DNA of 64,000 bases, from the NCBI GenBank assembly GCA_910587285.1, contig CAJULM010000001.1:1-64000 (forward strand). Direction: 5' to 3'. The stretch comes from an uncultured Oscillospiraceae bacterium (lineage in GTDB: Bacteria; Bacillota; Clostridia; Oscillospirales; Oscillospiraceae). Position numbers and translations under genes: made by a program. The first letter of the stretch is position 1, and every line of letters starts with the position of its first letter. Below the pieces are notes generated by a model. That model ran no database searches. It was not told where the DNA came from and saw only the letters and a list, made by a program, of their open reading frames with translations. Shown piece by piece: positions 8,395-16,769 of the stretch.

Positions 8395-9825
8395 ATGGAG
8401 ACAACTAATACCGTGCAGTACCGCAAGGCGAAGCCTTGGCAACTGTATCTGTTTTCGATCCATGATCTGATGCTCATCTGTTTCCTGTTCACGATGGGCT
8501 TCATCACTTACCTGGGCGCGGGCTACTACGGCCTTTTGGCCACCACTGTGGCCATGATTGCCACAGCATCCCGCATCTTCGACGCCATCACCGACCCGAT
8601 TATCGCCTTCATCGTGGAGCGGACGGACGGAAAGTTCGGGCGGTACCGCCCGACGATGATCCTGGGCTGGATCATCAGCGCCATTTCCATCCTGTGTATG
8701 TATTTCTTCTGCGTCGGCGCAAGTCCGATCGTGTTCATCCTGATCTACGCGGTGTATGTCATCGGCTACAGCTTCATGATGACCTCTCAGGGCGGCGCCC
8801 GGGTGGCCTTCACCAATGAGCCTGTTCAGCGCAACCGGCTGGGCCTTTTTATGGGTATCCTCACCAGCCTTTTCTCGGTGTGTTTCACGTTCTACAACAC
8901 CAACTACCTTGTTCCCAAGCACGGCGGTGTCATCGACCTGGGCACCATGCAGGAACTGTGCCTGACCATGCTGGTAGTGAGCTTCATCATCCTGGTGATT
9001 ACCGTGATTAGCATTTGGGATCGTGACGTTCCGGAGAACTACCGCAGCTTGAGCGAGGAGAAGGTCTCCCCCTCGGATATGTTCAAGGTCATGAAGAACA
9101 ACCGCAACTTCCAGATGATCCTGGTAGCTTGTGCCTCGGACCGTATCGCAATGAACGTTGCCTCAAACACCAGCGTTATGATGGCTATTTGGGGCATTAT
9201 CGCCGGCAATTACGAATTTTATGGGAAATTGGGCCTGATCGTGTTCATCCCCAATATTTTGGTGTCGATCTTCGGCAACCAAGTAGCCATCAAAATGGGA
9301 AAACGGACGGCCCTGCGAAACTTCAGCATCGGCTCTATGGTGGCGGCATGCTCAATGGTTGCCCTGTTCGTCCTGGGCGATCCCACACAGATCGGCAGGG
9401 CGATCCCGATGACCGTGGCGTTCCTTCTGATGCACTGCGTTTATCAAGCTTGCTTTACCGTAACCAACGGATTGCGCATGCCCATGCTGGCTGATGTTGC
9501 GGACTATGAGATGAGCCGGAACGGCGGCAAACAAATCGCCGGCGTGATCAGCGCGGCCTACTCCCTGGTGGACAAGACCATCGTGGCCTTTGCCACCACC
9601 ATCGTGGGCTTCGCCTACGCGGGGATCGGCTATGTCACTTCCCTGCCCCAGATGGGGGATCCGGTCACGAGCAATCTGGTGACTGTCTCCATGGTGCTGT
9701 GGATGGGACTTCCCATTGTGGCCTTTATCATGTCTATCGTGGCCATGAAATTCTACACGCTGGACAACGCCACCATGGAGGAAGTCCAGGCAAAGCTGAC
9801 CGCTATGAAGGCCGAGGTCAAGTGA
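8395..9825 (+). CDS. GPH-family sugar/cation symporter (MFS)
   Basis: A 476-residue membrane protein with about 12 hydrophobic segments. It begins like glycoside-pentoside-hexuronide symporters (IHDLMLICFLFTMGFITYLGAGYYGL) and carries the family's ITDPIIAFIVERTDGKFGRYRPTM region after TM2, with the Asp and the positively charged loop. It probably imports the unsaturated uronide di- or oligosaccharide together with a cation. It follows the GH88 gene by 142 bp and precedes the isomerase. GAGGAG lies before the ATG. Family certain; substrate inferred from neighbours. Confidence 0.9.
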   Translation: METTNTVQYRKAKPWQLYLFSIHDLMLICFLFTMGFITYLGAGYYGLLATTVAMIATASRIFDAITDPIIAFIVERTDGKFGRYRPTMILGWIISAISILCMYFFCVGASPIVFILIYAVYVIGYSFMMTSQGGARVAFTNEPVQRNRLGLFMGILTSLFSVCFTFYNTNYLVPKHGGVIDLGTMQELCLTMLVVSFIILVITVISIWDRDVPENYRSLSEEKVSPSDMFKVMKNNRNFQMILVACASDRIAMNVASNTSVMMAIWGIIAGNYEFYGKLGLIVFIPNILVSIFGNQVAIKMGKRTALRNFSIGSMVAACSMVALFVLGDPTQIGRAIPMTVAFLLMHCVYQACFTVTNGLRMPMLADVADYEMSRNGGKQIAGVISAAYSLVDKTIVAFATTIVGFAYAGIGYVTSLPQMGDPVTSNLVTVSMVLWMGLPIVAFIMSIVAMKFYTLDNATMEEVQAKLTAMKAEVK

Positions 9826-9850
9826 CCTTCCGGATACGCTGAAAACGGGG

Positions 9851-9872
9851 GCCGCCGCCATACGGCGGCGGC
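9851..9872 (+). other. GC-rich intergenic hairpin
   Basis: GCCGCCGCC, a 4-nt loop and GGCGGCGGC form a perfect 9-bp stem between the symporter and isomerase genes. No T-run follows, so it is more likely an mRNA-stability or partial pause element than a full terminator. Confidence 0.5.
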
Positions 9873-9908
9873 TCCTCTAACATCTTATCTAAAAAAGGAG
9901 ATCTATCC

Positions 9909-10544
9909 ATGAAGATCGCGCTCATCAACGAGAATAGTCAGGCCGCCAAGAACGGCGTCATCCTGGCGGCGCTGAAGAAGGTGGTGGAGCCCATGGGCCA
10001 CACCGTGGACAACTACGGGATGTATGCCGCGGACGACGACGCCCAGCTCACCTACGTCCAGTGCGGCATCCTGGGGGCCATCCTGCTGAACAGCGGGGCG
10101 GCGGACTTCGTCATCACCGGCTGCGGCACTGGCGAGGGAGCCATGCTGGCCATGAACAGCTTCCCCGGCGTGATCTGCGGCCACGTGGAGGACCCGGTAG
10201 ACGCCTACACCTTCGCCCACGTGAACGACGGCAACGCCGTGGCCCTGCCCTTCGCCAAGGGCTTCGGCTGGGGCGGGGAGCTCAACCTGGAATACGTCTT
10301 TGAGAAGCTGTTCGGCTTCGGCCACGGTCAGGGTTATCCCCCCGAGCGGGTGGAGCCGGAGATGCGCAACAAGCGCATTCTGGACGAGGTGCGGGCCAAG
10401 ACTCTGCGTCCCCTGGTGGACGGCCTGAAGGACATCGACCAGGAGCTGGTAAAAGGAGCTGTGGCGGGGGAGCGGTTCCAGGAGCTGTTCTTTGAAGGTT
10501 GCAAGGACGCAGAGCTGGTCGCCTATATCAAAACACTGATTTAA
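9909..10544 (+). CDS. RpiB/LacA-family isomerase, likely DhuI-type uronate isomerase
   Basis: A 211-residue RpiB/LacA/LacB-fold protein (MKIALINENSQAAKN at the start, TGCGTGEGAMLAMNSFPGV in the middle, near residues 75-95). Ordinary RpiB is about 150 residues; the longer form beside an SDR dehydrogenase and GH88 hydrolase matches streptococcal DhuI, which converts 4-deoxy-L-threo-5-hexosulose uronate to 3-deoxy-D-glycero-2,5-hexodiulosonate and so replaces KduI. Next gene starts 14 bp after its stop. AAAAAGGAG precedes the ATG. The fold is sure; the exact reaction is inferred from length and neighbours. Confidence 0.82.
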   Translation: MKIALINENSQAAKNGVILAALKKVVEPMGHTVDNYGMYAADDDAQLTYVQCGILGAILLNSGAADFVITGCGTGEGAMLAMNSFPGVICGHVEDPVDAYTFAHVNDGNAVALPFAKGFGWGGELNLEYVFEKLFGFGHGQGYPPERVEPEMRNKRILDEVRAKTLRPLVDGLKDIDQELVKGAVAGERFQELFFEGCKDAELVAYIKTLI

Positions 10545-10558
10545 GGAGGGACATCCAA

Positions 10559-11359
10559 ATGATTGACGATAAGAGCTTTCGGTTGGACGGCAAGGTGGCG
10601 CTTGTCACCGGCGCATCCTACGGCATCGGCTTCGCCATCGCCTCTGCCTTGGCGGAGGCGGGAGCCACCATCGTATTCAACGACATCAAGCAGGAGCTGG
10701 TGGACAAGGGCGTGGCCGCCTACGCCGAGCAGGGCGTCACCGTCCATGGCTACGTCTGCGACGTCACCAACGAGGACGCCGTCAACGAGCTGGTGTCCAA
10801 GGTGGAGGCCGAGGTGGGCGTCATCGACGTACTGGTGAACAACGCCGGCATCATCAAGCGCATCCCCATGGTGGAGATGTCCGCCAAGGATTTCCGTCAG
10901 GTCATCGACGTGGACCTGAACGCCCCGTTCATCGTGTCCAAGGCCGTCATCCCCTCCATGATCAAAAAGGGCGGCGGCAAGATCATCAACATCTGCTCCA
11001 TGATGAGCGAGCTGGGCCGGGAGACGGTCAGCGCCTACGCCGCCGCCAAGGGCGGGCTGAAGATGCTGACGAAGAACATCGCTAGCGAGTACGGCCAGTA
11101 TAACATCCAGTGCAACGGCATCGGCCCCGGCTATATCGCCACGCCCCAGACCGCGCCGCTGCGCGAGGTGCAGCCCGACGGCTCCAAGCACCCCTTCGAC
11201 CAGTTCATCCTGGCGAAAACCCCCGCCAACCGCTGGGGCGAGGCCTCCGACCTGGGCGGCCCGGCGGTGTTCCTGGCCTCCGCCGCCTCCGATTTTGTCA
11301 ACGGCCATATTCTGTACGTGGATGGCGGCATTCTGGCCTATATCGGCAAGCAGCCGTAA
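10559..11359 (+). CDS. SDR-family dehydrogenase, likely DhuD/KduD type
   Basis: A 266-residue short-chain dehydrogenase: cofactor motif TGASYGIG at residues 17-24, NNAG, the catalytic Ser region (NICSMMSE) and YAAAKGG with the catalytic Tyr and Lys. It resembles gluconate 5-dehydrogenase/KduD proteins. After the DhuI-like isomerase it would reduce 3-deoxy-D-glycero-2,5-hexodiulosonate to 2-keto-3-deoxygluconate. The start at 10559 is set by AAGGAGGG at 10543-10550; a longer frame from 10499 would overlap the isomerase gene. Its stop overlaps the next start (TAATG). KDG kinase and KDPG aldolase are not in this window and must lie elsewhere. Confidence 0.86.
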   Translation: MIDDKSFRLDGKVALVTGASYGIGFAIASALAEAGATIVFNDIKQELVDKGVAAYAEQGVTVHGYVCDVTNEDAVNELVSKVEAEVGVIDVLVNNAGIIKRIPMVEMSAKDFRQVIDVDLNAPFIVSKAVIPSMIKKGGGKIINICSMMSELGRETVSAYAAAKGGLKMLTKNIASEYGQYNIQCNGIGPGYIATPQTAPLREVQPDGSKHPFDQFILAKTPANRWGEASDLGGPAVFLASAASDFVNGHILYVDGGILAYIGKQP

Positions 11360-12141
11360 TGGAAGCTGTCACGTTTCAGGCGCTGGATGCCCTGGTGACG
11401 GGGTATCTCTGGGACGATTACGACACCCTCGCCGCCCACAAGACACGCCCTGCCCTCATCATCTGTCCCGGCGGCGGTTACCACTGGTGCTCGCCCCGGG
11501 AAAAGGATGCACCCGCCCTTGAGTTTTTGTCCCTGGGATACCAGGTGTTTATCCTGGACTACACCTGCTATCCCCAGGATATGTCCAACTTCCGCTCCCT
11601 GCGTGAGCTGGGGGAGACGGTACGCCTGGTGCGGGAGCGCTGTCAGCAATGGCATATCGACCCAGGGAAAATCGCTGTGCTGGGCTTTTCCGCCGGAGGC
11701 CATCTGGCCGCCAGCCTGGGGGCGTTCTGGGACGATCCCACGGTGGGCCTGCCGGACGGAACGCGGCCGGACGCGCTGGTGCTGTGCTACCCGGTGATCA
11801 GCACACGGGAATTTGCCCACGAGGGTTCGGCACAGAACATTTCCGGCGGGGACGAGGCGTACCGTGACAAGCTCAACCTGCTCCAGCGGGTCACGCCCGG
11901 CTTCCCGCCCACGTTCTTGTGGCATGGCGGGCAGGACGACTGCGTGCCCCCGGAGAACAGCCTGCTGCTGGCGGTGGAGCTGCGAAAGCACGCCGTCCCC
12001 TTTGAGTACCACCTGTTTGGAAGCGGGGGCCACGGCATCTCCACCTGCACCCAGGAGGTTGAGACGCCGGACGACATTTGTCGTCCATGGCCGGCGCTGT
12101 GCAAAGCCTGGCTGAACCGAAGGTTCCAATTCACTGCGTGA
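11359..12141 (+). CDS. Alpha/beta hydrolase, acetyl-esterase-like
   Basis: A 260-residue esterase of the alpha/beta-hydrolase fold. It shows the oxyanion-hole segment PGGGYHWCS, the nucleophile elbow GFSAGGHLAAS (Ser in GxSxG), an acidic residue in HGGQDDCVP and the late His in GSGGHGIS, so the triad looks complete. No signal peptide. It overlaps the stop of the dehydrogenase gene by one base (TAATG), so the two are translationally coupled. A deacetylase acting on acetylated imported sugars is a sensible guess; the substrate is not known. Confidence 0.82.
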   Translation: MEAVTFQALDALVTGYLWDDYDTLAAHKTRPALIICPGGGYHWCSPREKDAPALEFLSLGYQVFILDYTCYPQDMSNFRSLRELGETVRLVRERCQQWHIDPGKIAVLGFSAGGHLAASLGAFWDDPTVGLPDGTRPDALVLCYPVISTREFAHEGSAQNISGGDEAYRDKLNLLQRVTPGFPPTFLWHGGQDDCVPPENSLLLAVELRKHAVPFEYHLFGSGGHGISTCTQEVETPDDICRPWPALCKAWLNRRFQFTA

Positions 12142-12241
12142 AGGGGCGGCGCAGCCCAAGACTGACTTTATGCACAAAAATGCACCACTCAAATTGGCTA
12201 TATTGTCCAATACAGCTCTATCCTTTTCTCTGAGCCCATGA

Positions 12242-12247
12242 TATACT
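12242..12247 (+). promoter_or_regulatory. Extended -10 promoter of the 41-residue peptide gene
   Basis: TGATATACT (hexamer 12242-12247) is an extended -10 with no clear -35. The same TATGATATACT form also lies before the NYN-domain gene (18645) and secA (53433), so it appears to be a house style of promoter in this genome. Confidence 0.55.
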
Positions 12248-12271
12248 GGACGCAGAAAGGAGGTAGGCCAA

Positions 12272-12397
12272 ATGTTGGAACTTATGGACCTCTTTGGCGG
12301 AGCGCAGCAAACGGAAGGCGTTTCCGATAGCCCGAAGGAAGTCGGGTTTGCGTGTGTCTACTTTGCGTATTATCCCTATCTGGGCGGCAACGCCTGA
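12272..12397 (+). CDS. Isolated 41-residue peptide gene
   Basis: A short frame with all signs of a real gene: extended -10 at 12242, a perfect AAAGGAGGT at 12256-12264 seven bases before the ATG, and an intrinsic terminator at 12420-12451 right after it. The peptide starts MLELMDLFGG, has a polar acidic middle, and ends FACVYFAYYPYLGGNA, rich in aromatic residues with a single Cys at position 28. It could be a leader peptide for attenuation of the next gene, a signalling or modified peptide (leader plus aromatic core), or a small structural protein. No modifying enzyme or exporter adjoins it. Not a family I recognise. Confidence 0.6.
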   Translation: MLELMDLFGGAQQTEGVSDSPKEVGFACVYFAYYPYLGGNA

Positions 12398-12419
12398 TAG
12401 GCTCAATCAAACGGCACCG

Positions 12420-12451
12420 GAGGGCTTTCGATTCAGAAAGCCCTCTTTTTT
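12420..12451 (+). terminator. Intrinsic terminator after the peptide gene
   Basis: GAGGGCTTTC and GAAAGCCCTC pair around a 6-nt loop and are followed by TTTTTT. It separates the peptide gene from the isomerase-like gene 50 bp further on, so it either ends the peptide transcript or works as an attenuator for the next gene. Confidence 0.9.
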
Positions 12452-12500
12452 ATCCCTTATTTTCAAAAGACAACACAAAGCAGAGTGGGAGGAATAAACC

Positions 12501-13352
12501 ATGCAGCTTGGCATCAGACTGCACGACGTAAACAGCGCCCTGCCCCCGCAGGCCCAAACCCTGGAGCGCCGGGCGCAAACCGCCCGGGAGGAGGGCTTTT
12601 CTTGCGTTCATCTGGCCCTGTCCAAAGTAATCCCGGGCGTGACCTTTGACGAGTGCGCCCTCACCGAAGGGCTGGCCATGCACGTCCGGTGGGTTCTTGC
12701 CCAAAACGAGCTGGACACGGCGGTGCTGGGGTGCTACTTGAACCTGGCCCATCCCGACCCGGACCGGCTGCGGAACATCCAAAGCCGGTACTACGGCCAT
12801 CTGCGCGTGGCCGCCCTCATGGGGGCGGGGGTGGTGGGCACCGAGACGGGGGCCCCCAACCCCGAGTACAAAACCGACGCAGCCACCCACACCCAGGGGG
12901 CTCTGGACACCTTTGTCCGCAACCTGGCCCCGGTGGTGGAGCGGGCCGAGCGCCTGGGCGTGTCGCTGGCCATCGAGCCGGTGTGGAAGCACATCGTGTA
13001 CGACGCGGACCGGGCCATGGAGGTGCTGCGCGCCATTCAAAGCCCCAACCTGCGCATTATCTTTGACCCGGTAAACCTGCTGTATGCCGGGAACGCGGAC
13101 AACCGAGAGCGGGTGATTGAGCACGCCATGGACACGCTGGCCGAGCACATCGCGGTGGTCCACCTGAAGGACTTCACGCGGGAGGGAGAGGAGCTGCGGG
13201 CCGTGGCCGCCGGCCTGGGCGAGATGGACTACGCTCCCATTCTCCGCTTCCTGAAGGCCCGCAAGCCCTACATCCAGGCCACCTTAGAGAACACCAGCAA
13301 TGATAACGCAGTGCAGTCCCGGGAGCTTTTACAGCGGCTGTACGAGGAGTAA
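12501..13352 (+). CDS. Sugar phosphate isomerase/epimerase-like TIM-barrel protein
   Basis: A 283-residue protein of the AP-endonuclease-2-like (xylose isomerase-like) TIM-barrel superfamily. Metal-site residues of this superfamily can be seen: Glu in SLAIEPVWKH, Asp in RIIFDPVNLL, His in AVVHLKDF and Glu in IQATLEN near the end. Members are isomerases, epimerases or dehydratases of sugars and inositols. GGAGG lies 9 bases before the ATG. It is the last gene of the uronide unit, set off by a terminator and the 41-residue peptide gene, so it may have its own control. The substrate cannot be read from the sequence. Confidence 0.8.
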   Translation: MQLGIRLHDVNSALPPQAQTLERRAQTAREEGFSCVHLALSKVIPGVTFDECALTEGLAMHVRWVLAQNELDTAVLGCYLNLAHPDPDRLRNIQSRYYGHLRVAALMGAGVVGTETGAPNPEYKTDAATHTQGALDTFVRNLAPVVERAERLGVSLAIEPVWKHIVYDADRAMEVLRAIQSPNLRIIFDPVNLLYAGNADNRERVIEHAMDTLAEHIAVVHLKDFTREGEELRAVAAGLGEMDYAPILRFLKARKPYIQATLENTSNDNAVQSRELLQRLYEE

Positions 13353-13357
13353 CCATC

Positions 13358-13389
13358 AAAAAGGGAGCGGCGCAGCCGCTCCCTTTTTT
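13358..13389. terminator. Bidirectional terminator
   Basis: A 9-bp stem GGGAGCGGC/GCCGCTCCC with a 3-nt loop has an A-run on the left and TTTTTT on the right, serving both the isomerase-like gene (+) and the AEC transporter gene (-). Confidence 0.9.
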
Positions 13390-13404
13390 GCGTCTATGTA
13401 GTCT

Positions 13405-14349
13405 CTAAAACATTCCCAGGGACTTGAACAGAAACGTCCACAAAAACATGGTGACGGCGGACAACAGCGTGGTCACAGTCACCGCGCTGGCCGCCAGCTC
13501 CGGGCTGCCCCCCATCTGGACCGCCATGCTGAAGGAGCTGACGGCGGTGGGGGTGGCGAACATGGAGATAAGCACCGCAAACTCCGGCCCCCGAAGCCCC
13601 GTCAGCGCCGCCAGGGGCAGGGCCACGCCGGGGAAGACCACCAGGCGCAGCGCCGTGCAGATGGCCAGATTGCGCCGGTGGCTGCGCACATCCTGGAACT
13701 CAAACTGAGCCCCCAGCAGCAGCAGCGCCACCGGCGAGGCGGAAGTGCCCAGCTGAGAGATGGGGTTGTCCAGGAAGGTGGGCAGACGCAGACCGGACAG
13801 GTTGAGGACAATCCCCGCCGCCGAGGCGAGAATCAGCGGATTCTTGACGATGCCCAGCAAAATCTTCTTCACGTCGATCTGCTTGCGGCTGAAGGTCTCC
13901 AGGGTGATGACCGCCAGCACATTGTAGCAGGGCACCACAATGGCCAGCATTACGGATACGGTGGCCAGGTCCGCGCCGGGGCACAGCTCCCGGATGAGGG
14001 GCATTCCCAACAGCAGGAAATTGCTGCGAAAGGCCGCCTGAATCATCACCCCCCGTTGGCTGTTTTCCCCCTCCACCCGCTTGACCAGCGCCCAGGTGAA
14101 CGCAAACAGCGCCGCCAGCACCCCCAGCGCCAGCCCCAGACAGCGCAAATTCACGCCGCCCCGGATGTCGGAGTTGTAGACGTTATAAAACAGCATCAGC
14201 GGCAGCAGGGTGTGGAACACCAGGGAGTTGAAACGGGCCACGTGCTCCTTTTCCAGATGGAGCAGCCGCTTGGCCCCATAGCCCACCGCCATCATCACAA
14301 AAATGGAGGCGATGGCGTTAATCGACAGAAGAAAGCTGTTGAGAAGCAT
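13405..14349 (-). CDS. AEC-family transporter
   Basis: A 314-residue integral membrane protein of the auxin efflux carrier (AEC) family with about ten hydrophobic helices; the start (LSINAIASIFVMMAVGYGAKR) and the C-terminal ATPTAVSSFSMAVQMGGSPELAA part are typical. Bacterial members move dicarboxylates, malonate or other small organic acids. It begins 22 bp after the amidohydrolase stop on the same strand, so the two form an operon and the transporter probably moves the substrate or product of that enzyme. Substrate unknown. Confidence 0.85.
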   Translation of the reverse strand: MLLNSFLLSINAIASIFVMMAVGYGAKRLLHLEKEHVARFNSLVFHTLLPLMLFYNVYNSDIRGGVNLRCLGLALGVLAALFAFTWALVKRVEGENSQRGVMIQAAFRSNFLLLGMPLIRELCPGADLATVSVMLAIVVPCYNVLAVITLETFSRKQIDVKKILLGIVKNPLILASAAGIVLNLSGLRLPTFLDNPISQLGTSASPVALLLLGAQFEFQDVRSHRRNLAICTALRLVVFPGVALPLAALTGLRGPEFAVLISMFATPTAVSSFSMAVQMGGSPELAASAVTVTTLLSAVTMFLWTFLFKSLGMF

Positions 14350-14371
14350 GGTTTATCCGCCTTTCATGGAG

Positions 14372-15286
14372 TCAGGTCATTGGGAAAAACAGACCTTGGG
14401 CGTTGTGATAGAGGATTTTTTCCTTGTCCCTTTCCTTCAAATCCGGGTGCAGGGCGATGAAGTCGATAAAATGCCGGTAGCTGTCCCTGGTCATGGCGGA
14501 AGGCATATCGCTGCCCCACAGCAGGCGGTCCGCCCCCACAAGGTCCACCGCGTCCCGGACATAGCCCCGGGCGGTGGGGTAGGGAAAGGTCTCCGGCCTG
14601 GAGTTCAGGCACAGCGCCGCCAGATCAAACCACACGTTGGGCAGGGCCAGCCTGCCCAGGGACTGCCGGAGCAGCTCTGCGTCCCCCACCTGGGGGGAGA
14701 GCAGGTGGCACACCACAAAGCGCATGGAGGGGTAGCGGGCAATCGCTCGGCTCAGGGCCTCCACCTGCCAGCTCACGCTGCGGGGCTTGCCGATGTCGAT
14801 GACGAAAATCAGGTCCCGGTCGGCCGCGTAGCGGTACTCCCGGTGCATCACCTCCCCGTCCAGGTCCACGGGCGGGTGGTTGGCCATCAGGCCGGAGCCG
14901 CTGCTCACCTCAAATTTGACGATTCGGAACCCCAGTTCGTCAAACAGATGGGCCTTGATCTTGTCGGCCTGGGCGGAAAAGGGGTCGTAGGATGCCGCCC
15001 CCGCAAAGCGGTCTGGGTAGGCGCGCACCGCCTCATAGGTATACAGGTTCTGGAAGCCGAAGTAGTTCCCCTGAAGCAGCACCGCCTTGTCCACCCCGTG
15101 CTCGTCCATCACCCGCAACAGGGCCTCCGGCGTGGCGTCATATTCCCCAAATTCCGAGGGTAGAATCTGGAAGGTCTGGCCTGTGGCGTACGCCGCCCGT
15201 CCCCCGCCGCAGGGGCGCAGCTCTCCCTGTGACCCGGTTCCGGCAATGCACTGTACCACGTGGGCATGGGCGTCAATGAGCTTCAT
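14372..15286 (-). CDS. Amidohydrolase-2 family metal hydrolase
   Basis: A 304-residue TIM-barrel amidohydrolase of the ACMSD/amidohydrolase-2 type. It begins MKLIDAHAHVV (the HxH metal motif), has a later His in RFVVCHLLSPQ, and the catalytic Asp in LWGSDMPSAM. Members are decarboxylases or hydrolases of cyclic or lactone-like compounds. The ATG at 15286 is chosen because the motif normally starts within the first ten residues and AGAAAGGAA lies before it; the frame extends to 15358 but without support. First gene of an operon with the AEC transporter. The substrate is not known. Confidence 0.82.
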   Translation of the reverse strand: MKLIDAHAHVVQCIAGTGSQGELRPCGGGRAAYATGQTFQILPSEFGEYDATPEALLRVMDEHGVDKAVLLQGNYFGFQNLYTYEAVRAYPDRFAGAASYDPFSAQADKIKAHLFDELGFRIVKFEVSSGSGLMANHPPVDLDGEVMHREYRYAADRDLIFVIDIGKPRSVSWQVEALSRAIARYPSMRFVVCHLLSPQVGDAELLRQSLGRLALPNVWFDLAALCLNSRPETFPYPTARGYVRDAVDLVGADRLLWGSDMPSAMTRDSYRHFIDFIALHPDLKERDKEKILYHNAQGLFFPMT

Positions 15287-15332
15287 AGGCTGTTCCTTTC
15301 TCCGCGGGGCGGTGTGAAAATCATATCTCAGG

Positions 15333-15352
15333 CCGGCCGCCGCGGCCGGTAT
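15333..15352. other. GC palindrome in the 288-bp intergenic gap
   Basis: The gap 15287-15574 separates divergent genes. A GGCCGGC...GCGGCCGG inverted repeat lies between the amidohydrolase start and minus-strand -10-like boxes. It may be an operator or leader hairpin; no regulator is recognised. Confidence 0.3.
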
Positions 15353-15477
15353 AGGCATAGTTATTGTATCACAGCGTTCTCCGTTTGAACATAGGGACGG
15401 GCGGAATTTTTCCCTGCCCCGCAGGATTTGCGCTCGGTTAAAATCTCCGCCGATTTCCCCCGCGGCCCCTTATTTTA

Positions 15478-15506
15478 TTGTCAAAGCTGCCGATTTTATA
15501 TATAAA
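15478..15506 (+). promoter_or_regulatory. Promoter of the DUF3829 lipoprotein gene
   Basis: TTGTCA at 15478-15483, a 17-bp spacer and TATAAA at 15501-15506, about 70 bp before the gene start. Confidence 0.65.
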
Positions 15507-15574
15507 CTCTCCATTTCGGCAAAGGCGGCGGGCCGTCGCGCCCCCGCCGGAGAAAAAATTTTGGGAGGCAATGG

Positions 15575-16618
15575 ATGATGAAAAAGACCCACAAACTCAC
15601 GGCCCTGCTGCTGGCCCTCCTGCTGTGCGCCGGCTGCTCCACGTCCGACCCTGCAGACCGAACCGACGACAACAGCCCCCCCCCTGCCAGCGCTCAGCCC
15701 ACGCAAGAGCCCACCCCCACCCCCGCTCCCGACGAACCCGAGGAGTCCCTGGACCCGGAGGTGGTGGACAAGATCAAGTACAATGTCTACGTGGAGATGA
15801 ACAACAAGATTGTGGACGTGCTGGACACCCTGTACAGCTACTACGAGGTGGTGGAATACGCCGACGAGTTCGCCCTGCGCACCGACAGCGAATACACCTA
15901 TAAGTATGACATCTCCCCCTACAACACCGACTTGCTGGAGGATGCCGAATACGTGGCGACGCTGGAGCCCGCTTTTGAGGAGCTGGACGCCCTGACCCTG
16001 GAAATCCTGGACCCCATGCGAGCCCTGATGGACGCCTTCTCCGACATCTACCATGACTATGACTACGCCGCCGACCAGTACGCCGGGCCCAAGGAGTACC
16101 ACAAGGCCATCCAGCCCAACGCCGCCCTGTTTGAAGACCTGGCTTTCCAGTACATGGACGCGGTGGAGCAGCGCAGCCTCCTGCGGGTGGAGGCGGAGGA
16201 GCAACAGATGCAGGACGACGGCCTCCTGCTGGCCTACGGCTTCAGCCACTCCATCACCGTGGTGAAGAAGATTACGGCGGAGTGCTATGCCCAGGAGGTG
16301 GACGACTACAACCTGCTGGAGCTGGACCTGGCCCCCATCCGGCCTTTGTACCAGGAGCTGCTGGACACCATCGCCGCCTATAAGGCCGCCGCGGAGGACA
16401 ACAACCAGCTCATGGCCGAGTCCATGACCGCCGACGGCGCCTACCACATCGGCACTCAGATGGACCGCATGGCCGAGGCGCTGGAGTGGATGATCCGCCA
16501 GGTGGAGAATCAGACCCTGAGCAGCGACCCGGGCCGGGTTTACCTGGGCAGCCTCCTCTTTGTGGGCGAGGTGCTCTCCGACTGCATCGACCTATATAAC
16601 AGCTCGTTTGCCGCGTAA
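15575..16618 (+). CDS. YiiG-like DUF3829 lipoprotein
   Basis: A 347-residue predicted lipoprotein: a positively charged start, a hydrophobic stretch and the lipobox LLLCAGC near residue 20, then a Pro/Thr-rich linker (to about residue 55) and a helical domain of the DUF3829 type (PEVVDKIKYNVYVEMNNKIV and onward). It should sit on the outer face of the cell membrane. No function is known for the family. It is a single-gene unit with its own promoter and terminator. It could also begin one codon later (two Met in a row); TTTGGGAGG lies upstream. Confidence 0.8.
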   Translation: MMKKTHKLTALLLALLLCAGCSTSDPADRTDDNSPPPASAQPTQEPTPTPAPDEPEESLDPEVVDKIKYNVYVEMNNKIVDVLDTLYSYYEVVEYADEFALRTDSEYTYKYDISPYNTDLLEDAEYVATLEPAFEELDALTLEILDPMRALMDAFSDIYHDYDYAADQYAGPKEYHKAIQPNAALFEDLAFQYMDAVEQRSLLRVEAEEQQMQDDGLLLAYGFSHSITVVKKITAECYAQEVDDYNLLELDLAPIRPLYQELLDTIAAYKAAAEDNNQLMAESMTADGAYHIGTQMDRMAEALEWMIRQVENQTLSSDPGRVYLGSLLFVGEVLSDCIDLYNSSFAA

Positions 16619-16634
16619 TGCGGATGCCTGAAGC

Positions 16635-16669
16635 AAAAAGGAAGACTGCCGAGGCAGTCTTCCTTTTTT
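16635..16669. terminator. Bidirectional terminator
   Basis: GGAAGACTGCC and GGCAGTCTTCC form an 11-bp stem flanked by AAAAA on the left and TTTTTT on the right. It ends the DUF3829 gene (+) and can end the ECF operon arriving on the minus strand. Confidence 0.92.
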
Positions 16670-16769
16670 GCGCTCCAGTAACCTTTGCGCTGTTTATAAA
16701 TGGCAAACGCATTTCAGAGGTTTTGATCAACTAAGTGTGAAAGAACTCTACAGTGTCAAAAATAGACTA

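Noticed and set aside
12218..12406. A 62-codon minus-strand frame
   Set aside because: Antisense to the 41-residue peptide gene, which has promoter, ribosome binding site and terminator.
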